Shown: positions 34,882 through 47,091, counted from the stretch's first letter. The stretch: 64,000 nucleotides of DNA from Oopsacas minuta (GCA_024704765.1 JAKMXF010000328.1:119864-183863); one strand, 5' to 3'. A program made the numbers and translations. Notes: a model not told the origin generated them from the letters alone.

Positions 34882-35512
34882 TTGGGCTCGATTGGCTTCT
34901 TTTTTAATTTTGTTGTATTTGTAATCAAATCAAACAAGCTTTGTAAAATATCCAAAAAGTGGCATTTGACGTATATTATAACCCTTGTACGCTTCCCACC
35001 ACTGTCTCAATTATATTTCAAAGCAATTTTGGACAATAGTTGCTTACTCTTACTGGAATTATTAGAGTGGCGGCCCATCACCAATTTTTATGTTCAGGGT
35101 TCCCCTCTCCCTTACATTGGTAAACTTTACGCCAATGTTGAACGTATTTCATACCCTCAGCTATTATTTTATATTGTGGTACTTACAATTTCAATTTCAA
35201 ACATCAGGTCATTTCTTTGGTTTGAAGAATTATCTATACTTTATGCTCCCCTACCAAAGTATGCGTACACTCAAAAATAACAATTGAAATTCTATACTAG
35301 ATTTAATAATTTGCAGCAATTTATTCACATTATATGAGATACAGCAGGATCGTATTCGACACCGACTATTGAAGAAGCTATCGACTCAATTTGATATTCA
35401 CTGTTTTAAAGCTATAATCGTGTTTGACTGTGTACCACCATTTCAATTGCAACCATTCTATAGAGATACGAGCACATGGTGGAATGATGATAATATGCAA
35501 TCTAAGAAGTAA
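34882..35512 (+). CDS. Possible two-exon gene, unknown membrane protein (3' end)
   Basis: The first segment, open from before 34882 to a possible donor at 35207 (ATCAG|GTCATT, weak), encodes a hydrophobic protein part with LVRFPPLSQLYFKAIL, GSPLPYIGKLYANVERISYP and LLFYIVVLTISI. The second segment starts after ATAATTTGCAG at 35317 and ends at a stop at 35512, encoding LYEIQQDRIRHRLLKKL, FKAIIVFDCVPPFQLQP and a C-terminus DTSTWWNDDNMQSKK. The phases agree, giving a 109-bp intron. I do not recognise the family. It could be a nested host gene on the coronin strand, or a transposon remnant. The 5' part is unresolved. Confidence 0.35.
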
Positions 35513-38035
35513 CTAATTAACTACTAGGAAACTGTAATCCAAATTGCAATATCTGGTTAATATTGAATTCATACCCGCAAAATAGTTTGCTCATTTAGTA
35601 TTATTTTTAATGGACTTTAAGCGTGCACGAATAATTTTGGTAAGGGAGTGCATGCTTATTCTTATCTCAGGATCCAGGGAAATAATTTAGACAAATTCGC
35701 AATCAATACCCCGAAATTCATATTTTGATTTTACTAATTTCGGGTGGTGATTGCGAATTACAAGTCCTATTTCTTTCATCAAGTCACAATTTGATAATAC
35801 TCAACTTGAAAAATTGCTAAAAATAGGCATGAAATTCAGTATACGTATGTGACCATAATTATATTGAGTTGATTTTGAACTCTACCGTTATTGAGTTTCA
35901 ATAGATGCAGAATGAGCTCTGTGTAAGAGAAACTTATTATTTTATCATGAATTTGGGACTTACATCAAATATTGTTCATGCATGGAAAATGACTAAGAAT
36001 CAGCATTGTTTTACAAATACAGCGCTGATTCTGTTTCTATTGAAGCACAAACACTTTATGGTTATAAAATTCGAACAATTTTGTTGATGATTCTATCATA
36101 CTTTTCTGGAGTTTTTCAATATTTCGCCAACATTCTAGAAACTTTTTAGTATATATTTGAATTATAATTTGTTATTGTACAGATATCTAATACATTTCTC
36201 CGCCAATACGCGCCGTTTCTGCAATATAGAAATCATTTATATTTTGTTAAATCGGCTGATTTACCCCTAGTCCAAATCCACAAGTTACTGTTGGGCCTTA
36301 TATATAGTAGGTTATGTTATTATCTAGAGCTTGTAACACGCCTATATTTCAGCGTTATCACAGATAATAATGTACTAATGATACACAATCATAGATAGTA
36401 CACAACCAGAGTTTTGGTTATATATATCTATAATATTTATGTTGAGGGGTTTAAAAATTGAAAATCATTTCTTTGGTTTACAGTTGACTTTAAGGTATCC
36501 ATGGTTTGTAATTGAATAATGTTAAAGTGATTTGAGGAGAAATTACCAAGACTAATATTGCAAATAACCAGTATTTTAACCAGCCATAATCCCTGAAAAT
36601 GGAGTTATATACTTTATTTTGGTGCTAGCCTTCCTCCTCTCAAATTTTCATTAGCCTAAATCAGTAGATTTGTGACAAATTTTAGAAATTTTTATTCCAC
36701 GAAGTACTAAGTGCCGAGATCACTATCCTAAAACTCGACGTAGAACTCCAGCGTGGCCACAATAGGCCATTTAATGTAATTTGGATAGACCATGCATAAT
36801 TTAGTCGGAGTATTTCTGGCCTTATAGCGACCAATAGCACTACAAATTTAGCTGTTTAATACTTAAGCTAAAGACTACTAAATACCATTAACTGTCGACT
36901 CTCATACTTGGGTCTTCAAACTCGGGTCCATTGGTATCTCTAGAATTATCAAGTGACAAATGTTGTTAAATGTATTATTGCTGAATACGATGTCATATGT
37001 TGGAAGTCCATTGGCCACATTTCCTTTCCTAAATACTTATTAACTAGTGCTGAGTCCTCTTATCAGATGCGAGTATTAAATTTCTTGCTGTGCCACTTTT
37101 CGAATGTAAGTGCACAGTTGTCAGCTATGTGGGGATAGTGCATTTTTCACACCTCTATCGGAATAATTATCTTCTGATTCCATTTCTCAAATATTACAAA
37201 CATAGGAATCCAATTTTGTGGAGACATACATAGTAAGGTATTTGAGTAATTCGGACCTAAAGGAATCAATGTCTTTTCTTTAAATAGCACTTTATATTTC
37301 AAAAACCACAATACTGAAATTTGAGATTAATTAAGATCCATTGCTAGATATTGAAAGTTCCACATAGTTTTTCAAAGTACATACATTTGATGAAGTCACC
37401 GAAACGAAACTCTTTCAGAAGTCTTATAGTTTTAAATTTCTGCCAAATCCTAAGGATTTTAGAGTGGTTCGTTCATATATTTTTGATAATATACCTCATA
37501 ATATTATATTTCTACCCTGTCCGAAGCTCTCAGTTGTAATATTATACCAGTTATAACATCATGTCTTGCCTGGTGTTTATTATTTTCTGTGAAACCTTTT
37601 TAGATTCTGGAAAATACAAGAGAAAGTATTTATCATAAATTGTTGCATAGTCAATTGAGGCGTAATTCATCAAAGAATTCCTCTAGAAGATGCTGATTTC
37701 TTTACAAAGCTTGGAGCTTTTTCTTGCCCCACCCGCTTATTCAGGGGAAATTCACTAGTTTAAATTTACACTATTTTCCAGGAGCTCGCGAGAGGGCTAC
37801 TGAACTATCAATTCCTATATATTGTAGTTATCACTTAATATTGTATTAAGGTTTAAGCTTTTGATATATATTCTTTTGAATACATTAGAATTTAGAAGAA
37901 TGTGTTAATTTTAATTTATTGCCGAATCTTTTAGAATGTATCTAATTTGCTTCTGTTAATTCAGTTTACCTTAATCAAGTCAGCCAGACAATTTATAATT
38001 TGGCCATTTAATTCTTCTGTGAAGTATACACATGC
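35513..38035. other. AT-rich intron sequence, no gene recognised
   Basis: There is a terminal fragment of the repeat-R family (CCCTAGTCCAAATCCACAAG) near 36256. At about 37725 the words CCCGCTTATTCAGG resemble the flank of the GC palindromes at 15481 and 26768. Otherwise nothing stands out. Confidence 0.4.
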
Positions 38036-38044
38036 AGATTGCAC

Positions 38045-38395
38045 ACGAGTGTTATCTCAGGTAGTCGATTCAAATGCCCACAAAAACAACTTTTCTCAAA
38101 AAATATTGGTTCTATTTTGTAAAGAAACATACCAGTGTAAAGAGGAAAGTTGGTACATTTCATATCATCGTTTATAATCCCCAAATTTTACATAATGAGT
38201 TAGTAATTTTGCATTACATTTTGGTCGAGGTTTTTTATTAATATCTCCCAAAATAATTATGATAACAACTCATCATTTTAAGCATATTTACATCTCACTT
38301 GGTACATTGTGTATATCCAATATGAAATTCTAATAATTATTTTTGAAAAAGTTATCAACCCCCCAACTTTGCATTGCAAATACATAGATGACCAG
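38045..38395. repeat. Left TIR of the 9-kb MULE-like element
   Basis: About 350 bp beginning ACGAGTGTTATC, inverted at about 46750-47091. It is more diverged between its two arms than the TIR pair of the 13086-15372 copy, so this copy appears older. Confidence 0.85.
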
Positions 38396-38749
38396 TATTT
38401 GCTAGATGATTTGTATTCTTTGTAGCTTTGTATTGATTGCTTGAATATTCTTAGTGTAAATTTACTTACCTTGACTAAATTCTTGAGGTCGAATGTATTC
38501 TTTCTCAATTATTAGGACCAGTTATGTCAGTTTAGATTTTTTAACTTTGTATTAATTAAGAATGTAAATATCAATCAACAAACATTTGTGACACTGTAAT
38601 TGATATATTTCGTTTCTCACGACCTTAATACTTTTGATATTCTTCAACTTCATTTCTTCCACAAATTTTCTTCATTACAACAGTCCTACTAAATTTCATT
38701 TCAATTCAATCATATGAGTATCTTTCTTAATTAATGTTGTAATGTTACA

Positions 38750-38940
38750 CAGTCAACTCCCGGTATTTCGAACATGGATATTTAGAAATTCTCGCTATAT
38801 CGGTGTCTGAAATAATACAAATACAGTCACAAATCGTTAAAGAAACATGAATGTCATCTGTTGTATCGATATCGCGTATATTGAAGTAATTATTTCGGTC
38901 CCTTTTTTCCTATGTAAAGGCAGTTGACTGTAGTTATATG
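38750..38940. repeat. Small TIR element CAGTCAACTCCC, second copy
   Basis: It occupies the same position relative to the MULE end as the copy at 14472-14653, in inverted orientation. It was therefore inherited with the larger element rather than inserted separately. Confidence 0.65.
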
Positions 38941-40948
38941 CAAATGTGCCAGAAATTAGTCGTTCTTTTAGCATAGGTTGTGTTCTTACTTCCAACCAAG
39001 ACATCTCTGGAACAATTTGTAACTGCAATTCCCCAACTAGGCTACAATGATTTTGATAAACCTAAGGTAGCCTTGTTGGATAACGGAGACAGCGAAGTGG
39101 TGAAGTAAGGATGGGGAAAGTTATCCATTCTCATATTCAATAAGAATAAGCCAAACACACGTGCTCTTCTCTACTTAAAATGGAAACTAAATTGCAATCA
39201 TTTTCAGGATTATATAAAACAAAGTATGGAAGGTAACAACCGTAAGTTCAATTGCGATTCCGGCACTGATATATTCCAGTTGGCTATAGAAAACGTTACC
39301 ACCAGGTTAGATTCAGATAGTATTTAGATCCTAGTAATATTAGTAGTGGTCCATTAGATACAGATTTTAGTGTAGATAGCTTGGAGCGGGAAGTGTTGAA
39401 TAGCAAATTCTTAGTCTTATTGGCATTTGGTTGCGAACAACCTGAACTATATAGTTTGAGGAGTGCCCTGTCTTCTTCTCTTCCTCAGACTGAGGTCACC
39501 GATACCCTCTTTTGGACACATTGATTGTGATAATCTTCTATGGTTAGAGGAACTGAAATTTTAGGGTCAGAATGTCCACGCATTAGTGGCGAATTCATGC
39601 TCATTAATTGGATAATCTATGAGGAGTGCAAAAAATTTAATAAGTTTCTATATGAGCACTAAGAAACTTCAGGCTTGTTAAGAGAGATAGTTGCTAATTT
39701 GAAGCATGGATATTTGTTGGCAACACCAACTGTCGTATTTTTGATTTGTTTGGAAATGCTTATCTCATTTTCACAGTTGCACACTCGAGGAATTTCTTAA
39801 CCTTGCTTTATCCATTCGAGCAAATAAGGATCTAATATTTTCATTTCATTCAACTCTATCTGAAAAACTGGGCACGGAATTCAGTTGTTAGTTGATTCAC
39901 ATCCACATATGTCATCTAAACTTTCTCTTGATATTGGTCACTCAGAAACTAGTGTTGTCATCAATAAATATAACGTTAATTTTGTGTCACTTGTCTCAAC
40001 CCTAGATGATGGTGATATTCTGAATGAGGTAATCATTGACGAGTCCACCACTATGGAAAAGAGTACGGGTAGCTTATTACTTAATTTTATCAAGTGGGAA
40101 AATTTATTAGAATCGTGAGCGACCGTGTTATGACTTTAAAAGATTGGGTTAACTTATTTAATTCCAATTTGGAAGCAATATTTCATTGTGACTTTGTTTT
40201 AAATACCACAAAATAACGAAATCTAAAAGTAGAAAACTGAGCAATTGTGTTTTTATAGCAAATGCAGAGTGTAAATTTCGCGATTTTTACTTTTAAATTC
40301 ATTATTAACAAGAATCCTCTAGAATGTCACACCAATCATTGTATTATTGTGAATTGCATAGTTTCTGGTACCCTATCTGATGAACATTTAGATGATAACA
40401 TCTTTTACGCGAGAAATTTGTGTAATTCGGAGGCGCTTCATTTGTTCGAATTTGCATGTTATCATTTGTTCGAAATAATGAGGTTGTCATATGTTCGACT
40501 AATCATTTGTTCTACTGGTGGAAATTGGGGGATTTCAAAGATAGCACGGGATCATCACGGGATATTTATTAGGTTATTTAGCAAAAAAGGTTGTATGAAG
40601 GAGGAAATGGGGATATTTATACTAACTACATGTTGATGAATGTTTTGTTCTGATTGTTGTGTACTGATCTGGGATGGCAGCAGGGTTGATAAAAATCATG
40701 ATTTTTTAAAAAAAATCAAAAAAATCGGATTTTTTTGATTTAAATTATATTTTTTTGATTTAAATCGGATTTTTATTGATTTAAATCCGATTTTGTTTGA
40801 CAGCTGACTGAACCATCCGGCCGTATCACCTGTCCTTGTTATAATAATGTATGCGTATTTATGAATTGTGAAGATTGATACATATAAATAAATGAATACA
40901 TAATTGTGGTCTATCTCGTAGAATATAGAGTGTAGAAAATAGAATAAT

Positions 40949-42641
40949 TTAATTTTTCATGTTCAATATCCTATAAACGAACACCAGTTTAGCCGCCTTC
41001 TCAATTCCAAGTCGGTTGCGAGTTTTTGAGTGTATATATCCAAATGTAGAAAATATACGTTCAATTCCCGCACTTGGAGCAATTGCGGTGAGAAGTTGTT
41101 CAGCAACTTTAGTAGTATCTTTCCCCAACGTTCCATGCATTGATGCCCACCAGCAAGCTGGCGTAATATTATCAACTACATCGTCACTAAACATGTAGGA
41201 TTTGAAAGGATCATATCCTGCTTTGAACTGCAAGACAGTCGCCATTGCATTTGGACAATGCTGATGAATATATTCCATTGCATCGGTAGCTTCTTTCTCA
41301 GTGAGTTTTCTTCCTCTATACCTTGGGTCTATTAAGTTCGCAGAATAGTGTGCTGGAGAAATAGCTTGGGCAGCTCTTTCGTCTACTTTTCTTAGTACAT
41401 GTGCCGGTTGCTGTGAACTTAGAAGATCCTCATAAAGTGTTTTCCATACTTCAACTGTATCGCTAATTATAGCATTTTCCCTTTGAATTCTATCTAGAGC
41501 AACTGAAATTGGTTTTAATCTAATAAAGAGATCTTCAGCGTTACGTTTGATAGAATAATTCTTAACTTTATTACCAATGTTCGAATTTATCTCATCACGA
41601 TATTCCTCACAGACCTGTACAAGGATATGCCAGTTAGAAATATAGCTTTTCAAACAGTCCGTCAAAGTATTCCATCTAATTTCATGTGGGATAACAAGAG
41701 AATTACCACCAGCTTGCTTGTATCTAGCTGCAGGTAGATGTGTATGTCTAAAATATTTGACTATCTGGACAACTTGTTCTTTTACCCCAGTAATCTGTAC
41801 ATCTTGTGCTAATAGGTTCAACAAAAGAGCAGAGCATCCGTATGTCAATATTTCATTCGGTATCTTTTTTGTAAATCTCTTCTCATTTTTGCCATATTGG
41901 CTGCGTTGTCAGTTACAACGTTACGTACATGACATCTAAAATTTATCTCACAGGAAGTAATAGCATCTGCAGCAAGTTCTGCCAGATATTCTGATGTGTG
42001 ACTATGTCCAGAGGTATCAATTGTCTCAGTAAGGAAAGTCTCTCCTTTGTCAGTTGTAACACTCACACACACGACAGGTTCATTATGTACGTTACTCCAT
42101 CCATCCAGTGATAAGGAGACTGTCTTATCCTCCAGGGTTTTTCTGCATGTATCCAAGAGAGATCCTTGTACATTATTTAATAGTTTATTCCCTATATCAT
42201 GGCAATTTGGTGGTATATAACCTGGCCGTAGCATCTTTATTAGTTTCATAAACTCGGGGTGTTCAACAGCTATAAAAGGCGTGTAGTTGCGTAAATATAA
42301 CAAGCAATTTGGAGATCCAGTAATTCTGCCTCTGATTTCGAAGTCTTCATGACATATTCACCGATATGAGTAATCCTAGGTCTTTTTTCTTTAGCAAAAA
42401 GACTTGTATCAGGCACTTCTCCACATAATGCAGTTGATCTGGCTACTAAATCAATTGATTCATTTTCAGCTATTATGGGATGGTCTTGCATGCTGCATGA
42501 AGAATAATGTTGCTTGAGGTGGTTGACCACCCCCTGCATCTCCTTTTTGCAAAGTTTACACCTTGCTTTCCAGCCAGCAACTCCTTCTGTCGTATACCGT
42601 TCGAAGTGGACCCATATATCATCTTGTTTCCTACCTGCCAT
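40949..42641 (-). pseudogene. hAT transposase with BED finger, two single-base frameshifts
   Basis: Starts at the ATG at 42641 (MAGRKQDDIWVHFERYTTEG). The BED zinc finger has CKLCKKEMQG...HLKQHYSSC. The RNase H-like core has VSLSLDGWSNVHNEPVVC, then VTDNAANMAKMRRDLQ. The C-terminal dimerisation region has TPACWWASMHGT and IAPSAGIERIFSTFGYIHSK followed by RNRLGIEKAAKLVFV. Frame one ends near 42270, frame two runs 42303-41845 and frame three 41848-40949. A missing base near 42272 and an indel in an A-run near 41865 separate them. All domains remain, so decay is recent. Confidence 0.94.
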
Positions 42642-42729
42642 ATCAAGTGTTGTTAAATGCTAAGGATAGTAGTAATCTAATAGTTATAAATCTTTTGTAA
42701 GTGGTTGTTTAAATATATATATATAGACT

Positions 42730-42866
42730 CAGGGTCGCTTATTAATAACCAGCTTAATATGAACATTCGTTCATTATGAACAACCTCTCAGGTCCCGATT
42801 CTTCGGCTTACATAAGATTTGTACTCAGCCAAGTCATTATGAAGGGGTTCACAATAAGCGACCCTG
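42730..42866. mobile_element. 137-bp MITE inside the hAT
   Basis: Inverted ends CAGGGTCGCTTATTaataa at 42730 and AATAAGCGACCCTG at 42866 are identical over at least 14 bp. ACT lies on both sides (42727-42729 and 42867-42869), a possible 3-bp duplication. No coding. Superfamily uncertain. Confidence 0.8.
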
Positions 42867-45086
42867 ACTGTAGAAATCATTTATTTTTATTTAAATCGAA
42901 CAACCCTGCCGTCAAATGAATAGATTTTCGATAGGTATAAATTTATAATAGCAAAATGGACATAATCAGCTTGATAAGATAATAAAAACATAAAAATATT
43001 GAATTGAAAGAAGATATTTTGATAAAACTCGGATTTTTTATTTAAATCATGATTTAAATCACTTGATTTAAATCAAACAACCCTGGATGGCAGGTATTGT
43101 ATTTAAAAGATGGCCATGAGATCACAGTATTTTTACCTGTTGTTAGTTGTGGTAAAACTCACCCTAAGTGGATCTGTGTTTTTATATTTGGGGAAATTTG
43201 GACCTGGTATTTTTCTCGATTTTATGCTATTTTTGAAGTGTCTTCTTTGTTTTATAGAAAATTTAGAAGAAGATTGATAATGTTGCAAAAGATGGATGTG
43301 CAAAGGTAGAAAATTTGCACAAACTGTTGTAGAAATCGCTGGATTCGGAAATACTAGTCGAACATATGACAACCTCATTATTTCGAACAAAATGACATCA
43401 TACAAATTCGAACAAATTAAAGCGCTACTTGTAATTCTAATAGGGAAAATGTAGTAACACAAGTAGCAAACACATCTATAAGTAAATATTTCTATAACCA
43501 ATTCGAATCTACAGATAATAGAAATTCAGCGCTTAATTTCGGTAACCTAATAAAATTCAAAACGCTGATTTATTAAGGATGGAAATGATCTGTCAAGTTA
43601 CAGACTCTACTGATAATTGGAGTTAATTGATTAGTTAACAGCAGTATTATCGAATGCTATAGTGGGTAGTAATATTAGAGGATAATTCAGTAATTAGGAC
43701 ATAACCCTTTATCTTCATTCATATACTGAAGACCAAATTTAAATATTAAAATGTTTTGAAGATCAAAGCAAATTCTTCACGTAGATGCTACTGGCTCAAT
43801 CATTCGAAAAATTGACCCTTCCCTGCACAAAGTATTTTATTATGCTCCCACAGTACAACATCCAACTTGTTCTACCATTCTCGTACCTCTGGCAAAGATG
43901 ATCAGTTCTGGTCATACTAGCGCTGAGATTAGCTATTTTCTACACAAATGGTATCTTGATGCAAAGAAAATCTTAGGTTATAATATTAACATAGGATGAA
44001 TTGAGATAGAATTCAGCTGGGCGTTAATTCATATTGTGTGTAATGCTTTTCTTAAATGTGATATCGATACATATCTTGATTAATGTTGAGATAGAGTGGA
44101 TACAAATTCTGCCAATCAGGAATTAGGATTATAAGTGATTCTCCATTTATGTTCTGCCCATATAATACATGGTATTGACTTTCACATTCATAGGAAATTT
44201 AAGTTAAGTAAAGAAGTGAGGAGTTGTTTTTGTATTTCTTTCGATATCTGGTGCGTTGTACTAATATTACTCAAATAAATTCTGTGTTTACTTCCTTGTG
44301 TTATGTGTTTAAAAGTAAATATATAAATGAACATGTATTAACCAATATTAAAACATTGGAGTATTATATTAGTGGCAGTTATTCTGATTTGGTTGATACA
44401 AATGAAAGTTTATACGATCAGGATAGTGATAATGGTCCCATCGATATTAAGGATGGTAAGACCCTAAGAGACATATCTCCCTTTGGCAAACGTTTTGCAT
44501 ATATAAGTAAACAATGTGAAAATGCTATCAACAATAATCACACCAAATTATTTGATTCGAATCCTTCTATTATCTTAACCTTATAGAATATATTTTAACC
44601 CACTACTTAACTATTCTGCCATTATGGAGTGGTATTATATTAGGTCCCCACAGTTTTCAGTTGGAAATAATTATTCGCATTATAGTAACGCCATTGTAGA
44701 GAACTTGATGCGTATAGTTAAATTAGTTATTTGAATTCGAAATCAAATTTGAGGCCTGGAGATTTCATTAGAGCATTATATCCTGGTATAACTAGTAGAG
44801 TTTCCGCTTTCAATTTTGCTTTTCATCCCAGAACTAATATAACTTTAAAGGTTGTAAGCGAATAAGAGATATTTCAGAAGAAAAATATAGTTAAGAATGA
44901 TCCAGAAAAAAAGAAACAGTATTGTGGCTATTTGAAGTCGAAAACATATGAATTTCCTCAATTTAATAGAGATAAAACTATCGTAAAAGATAAATTAATC
45001 CCTATTAAGCGTCAGAAGTTGTCTACGTTACGTAAGATTTGAAATCATCAGAAATTTAGACTGCGTCAATTATTACTGATGAAGAA

Positions 45087-45791
45087 TTGGTAGAGTCAAG
45101 TATAATACGATATATTGTACCAAGCTTTCGTCCACCACACATTGAATGGCAAATTGCTACCTGTAAGAAATGGAAACTTCATTATGGTAATCAGATTGTC
45201 TATTCTTTAGATAATTTTTTTGATAATGGTGAAGGATTATATGGGTATAATCCCGGAACAACAGAAACAATATCAGGTGATGGAAACTATTATTTTTCTA
45301 TAATTTCTTATCTGATAACAGGTAGTAAAACCTATTATAAAGAATTACGTGCAATTATCGTCGAAAACATACTTGGCATATTAAGTACGAGTTGTCATGC
45401 GTTTTTGCATACTATGTATGATTATACCCAAGGGAATTTTAGGAATATTCAGGATTGGGTAAATAAATTGGAGATTAATTTGGTTGGGAAAGAGGATACC
45501 CACTTAGGGGTATTTGCAACTTCGTTGTTATCTAATATATATATTTGGGTGTTTTTGGGCCCTACTGGAACTCGTTGGGCTGGGTTTTCAGTTAATGGAT
45601 CAAGTTTTGATCAATTTTTAAAGGATCCAACTTCAAATGGTTTATATATTCAGAATTTAGGTAATCATTACCTGCTCGTACTATCTCTAGTTTATTCTTC
45701 AAAGCAACCTAATCATTGGTTTCATTTTATGGCAGCGAAAATTACATATTTACCAACAAGATTATTAGTGAATAATCAAAATTTTATATAA
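45087..45791 (+). CDS. OTU-like cysteine protease domain, active-site Cys lost
   Basis: An open frame of about 234 codons on the MULE coding strand, downstream of the decayed transposase. The Cys loop of OTU peptidases (GDGNCLF in the family) reads SGDGNYYFSIISYLITG here, so Tyr (45288-45290) replaces the catalytic Cys. The His region is kept (YIQNLGNHYLLVLSL). The N-terminal part IVPSFRPPHIEWQIATCKKW leads into the domain. OTU domains occur in several eukaryotic Mutator-type elements. The last ~30 codons (from about 45705) lie in sequence shared with the short element at 13086-15372. It may be a separate protein or the C-terminal part of the transposase protein. Confidence 0.72.
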   Translation: MVESSIIRYIVPSFRPPHIEWQIATCKKWKLHYGNQIVYSLDNFFDNGEGLYGYNPGTTETISGDGNYYFSIISYLITGSKTYYKELRAIIVENILGILSTSCHAFLHTMYDYTQGNFRNIQDWVNKLEINLVGKEDTHLGVFATSLLSNIYIWVFLGPTGTRWAGFSVNGSSFDQFLKDPTSNGLYIQNLGNHYLLVLSLVYSSKQPNHWFHFMAAKITYLPTRLLVNNQNFI

Positions 45792-45875
45792 ATGAATCTT
45801 GAATAGTTTGTGAGGAATTCTATTAAAAAACATTTTGTATAAATGAATCTTGAATATTTTGTGAGATCTCATCTA
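45780..45875. repeat. Local ~60-bp duplication in the MULE-like element
   Basis: ATAAATGAATCTTGAATA(g/t)TTTGTGAG occurs twice in succession here and once in the relative at 13086-15372. It is a small tandem duplication specific to this copy. Confidence 0.65.
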
Positions 45876-46749
45876 AATATGTATATTGATTGTGATAAAG
45901 ATAAAAAATATAGGCATATACATATATGTATCGACAGTTGGATTATATGGAACAATTATCTGACGTTTTCTCTAGCCAAGTTACGTTTAAAAGCTGGATT
46001 ATATTACACAGGATTTGGAAACTAACACAACACCAATATGCAAAGTTCTGGGAGATATATTAATATTAAAGTAAACAATGAACATGTAATCTATATTCTT
46101 ATCATTACAATTATCTTAATCAATCCAGGAATTTATCTCTAAATCTCTCTTACAAACGTTTATTTTACAATTTGTACAAATTTGAATCAGAAAGAAGTTA
46201 CTATCTATTTATGGAGCATTCATTTGGAGACCCATCTCCTGGAGTTAATTCTCAATACTCTTGCCATTCTGGCATTTACAATTACATATCGAAGTGTTGT
46301 TCATCTCTTCAAATCTTATCTGGCCAAGACATTTGTTACTCTTCTTTATATAGCTGTAAAGATTTTGTAATAGTACCACCTGTTTCCAGGTTTAGCTTGT
46401 TCTAATAGACAAGGGAAATTCGATCAGTATTTCTCATTAGTTCATCAATCAGTTCAATACAGAAAAGATAGACAGACAAACTATAATATCTAGTTAATGA
46501 GTATCTTGTAGTACTTTTCGATTTGTTTACTCTTTTCTATTCAAAAAGTAATGTTTTGTATAATGTATGATAACTGTCATTACAATGGTGTTGTGTTATT
46601 TATTATATTTCAACTATCTTCTGATTAATATCTGGAAACCACAATAGAATTGGGACTATAGATTTGAAAATGATACTAAATACTTATCATAATTTACGTA
46701 CACTGTAATGTCATACATACTTCATTATTTATAGTATAAATTGGGCGTC

Positions 46750-47091
46750 TATCTAATTCCTGTGTAAAGTTCGTGCGTTCATAACTTTTTCAAAGATAAT
46801 CATTTTAGTTTCAAATTGGATATACACAATATACCAAGCGAGATGTATATATATGATCAAAATGCTAAGGTGTTGTTACAATTATTTTGAGAGATAATGA
46901 CAAAAAACCTCGATCAAAATGGAATGCAAAATTGCTTATACCTATCAAGTAAAATTTGGTGATTATGAGTGGTGATATGAAATGTACCAACTTTCCCCTT
47001 TACACTGGTATGGTTCATTTCTAAATCGAACCCATACTCTTTAGAAAAAGTGTTTAGGGGAATTTGAATCGGCTGCTAAGATAACACCCGT
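46750..47091. repeat. Right TIR of the 9-kb MULE-like element
   Basis: Inverted relative to 38045-38395 and ending GATAACACCCGT, followed at once by the duplicated target AGATTGCAC. Confidence 0.85.

Larger units (their letters stand above)
40681..43085 (-). mobile_element. hAT transposon, nearly complete
   Basis: The terminal inverted repeats CAGGGTTG are followed by AT-rich subterminal repeats of GATTTAAAT. The 8-bp duplication GATGGCAG is exact at 40673-40680 and 43086-43093. The 2405-bp element has one transposase on the minus strand. A 137-bp MITE lies in its 5' leader (42730-42866). It is nested inside the 40429-43429 element, itself nested in the 9-kb MULE-like element. Confidence 0.96.
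40429..43429. mobile_element. TIR element with 8-bp duplication, interrupted by a hAT
   Basis: Arms of about 75 bp (GGAGGCGCTTCATTTGTTCG at 40429; inverted at 43355-43429) contain the repeated motif CATTTGTTCGAA. The duplication TGTAATTC is exact at 40421-40428 and 43430-43437. Without the nested hAT it is about 590 bp and non-coding. The 8-bp duplication fits a non-autonomous hAT or similar class. Confidence 0.82.
39060..44830 (+). pseudogene. MULE-like transposase, decayed and interrupted
   Basis: Coding-like pieces on the + strand include LEREVLNSKFLVLLAFGCEQ near 39390; INKNPLECHTNHCIIVNCIV and LSDEHLDDNIFYARNL at 40300-40428; a core near 43770-44090 with LHVDATGSIIRKIDPS, LAKMISSGHTSAEISY and FSWALIHIVCNAFL; and a C-terminal piece near 44600-44830 with LPLWSGIILGP, NLRPGDFIRALYPG and RVSAFNFAFHPRTN. 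The D-A-T-G-S and FSWAL motifs recall a widespread family of transposase-like animal proteins; I take these as Mutator-like, supported by the 9-bp duplication. The frame reads straight through when the 40429-43429 insertion and one target copy are removed. Many stops and shifts make it dead. Confidence 0.7.
38045..47091 (+). mobile_element. 9-kb long-TIR MULE-like transposon with OTU-type ORF
   Basis: The ends are ACGAGTGTTATCTCAGGTAG at 38045 and the inverted copy ending GATAACACCCGT at 47091, with TIRs of roughly 350 bp each. The 9-bp duplication AGATTGCAC is exact on both sides (38036-38044 and 47092-47100), as for Mutator-like elements. On the + strand lie a decayed transposase-like gene (about 39060-40428 and 43430-44830) and an OTU-domain frame (45087-45791). 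A nested inverted-repeat element with a hAT inside it occupies 40429-43429. Its outer 0.9 and 1.4 kb match the shorter relative at 13086-15372. Confidence 0.92.

Noticed and set aside
40262-40636. Whole 124-codon frame as an independent gene
   Set aside because: Only the part up to 40428 is MULE coding sequence; the rest runs into the inserted TIR element.
43133-43501. 122-codon minus-strand frame
   Set aside because: It crosses the end of the inserted TIR element and its target duplication; no motif.
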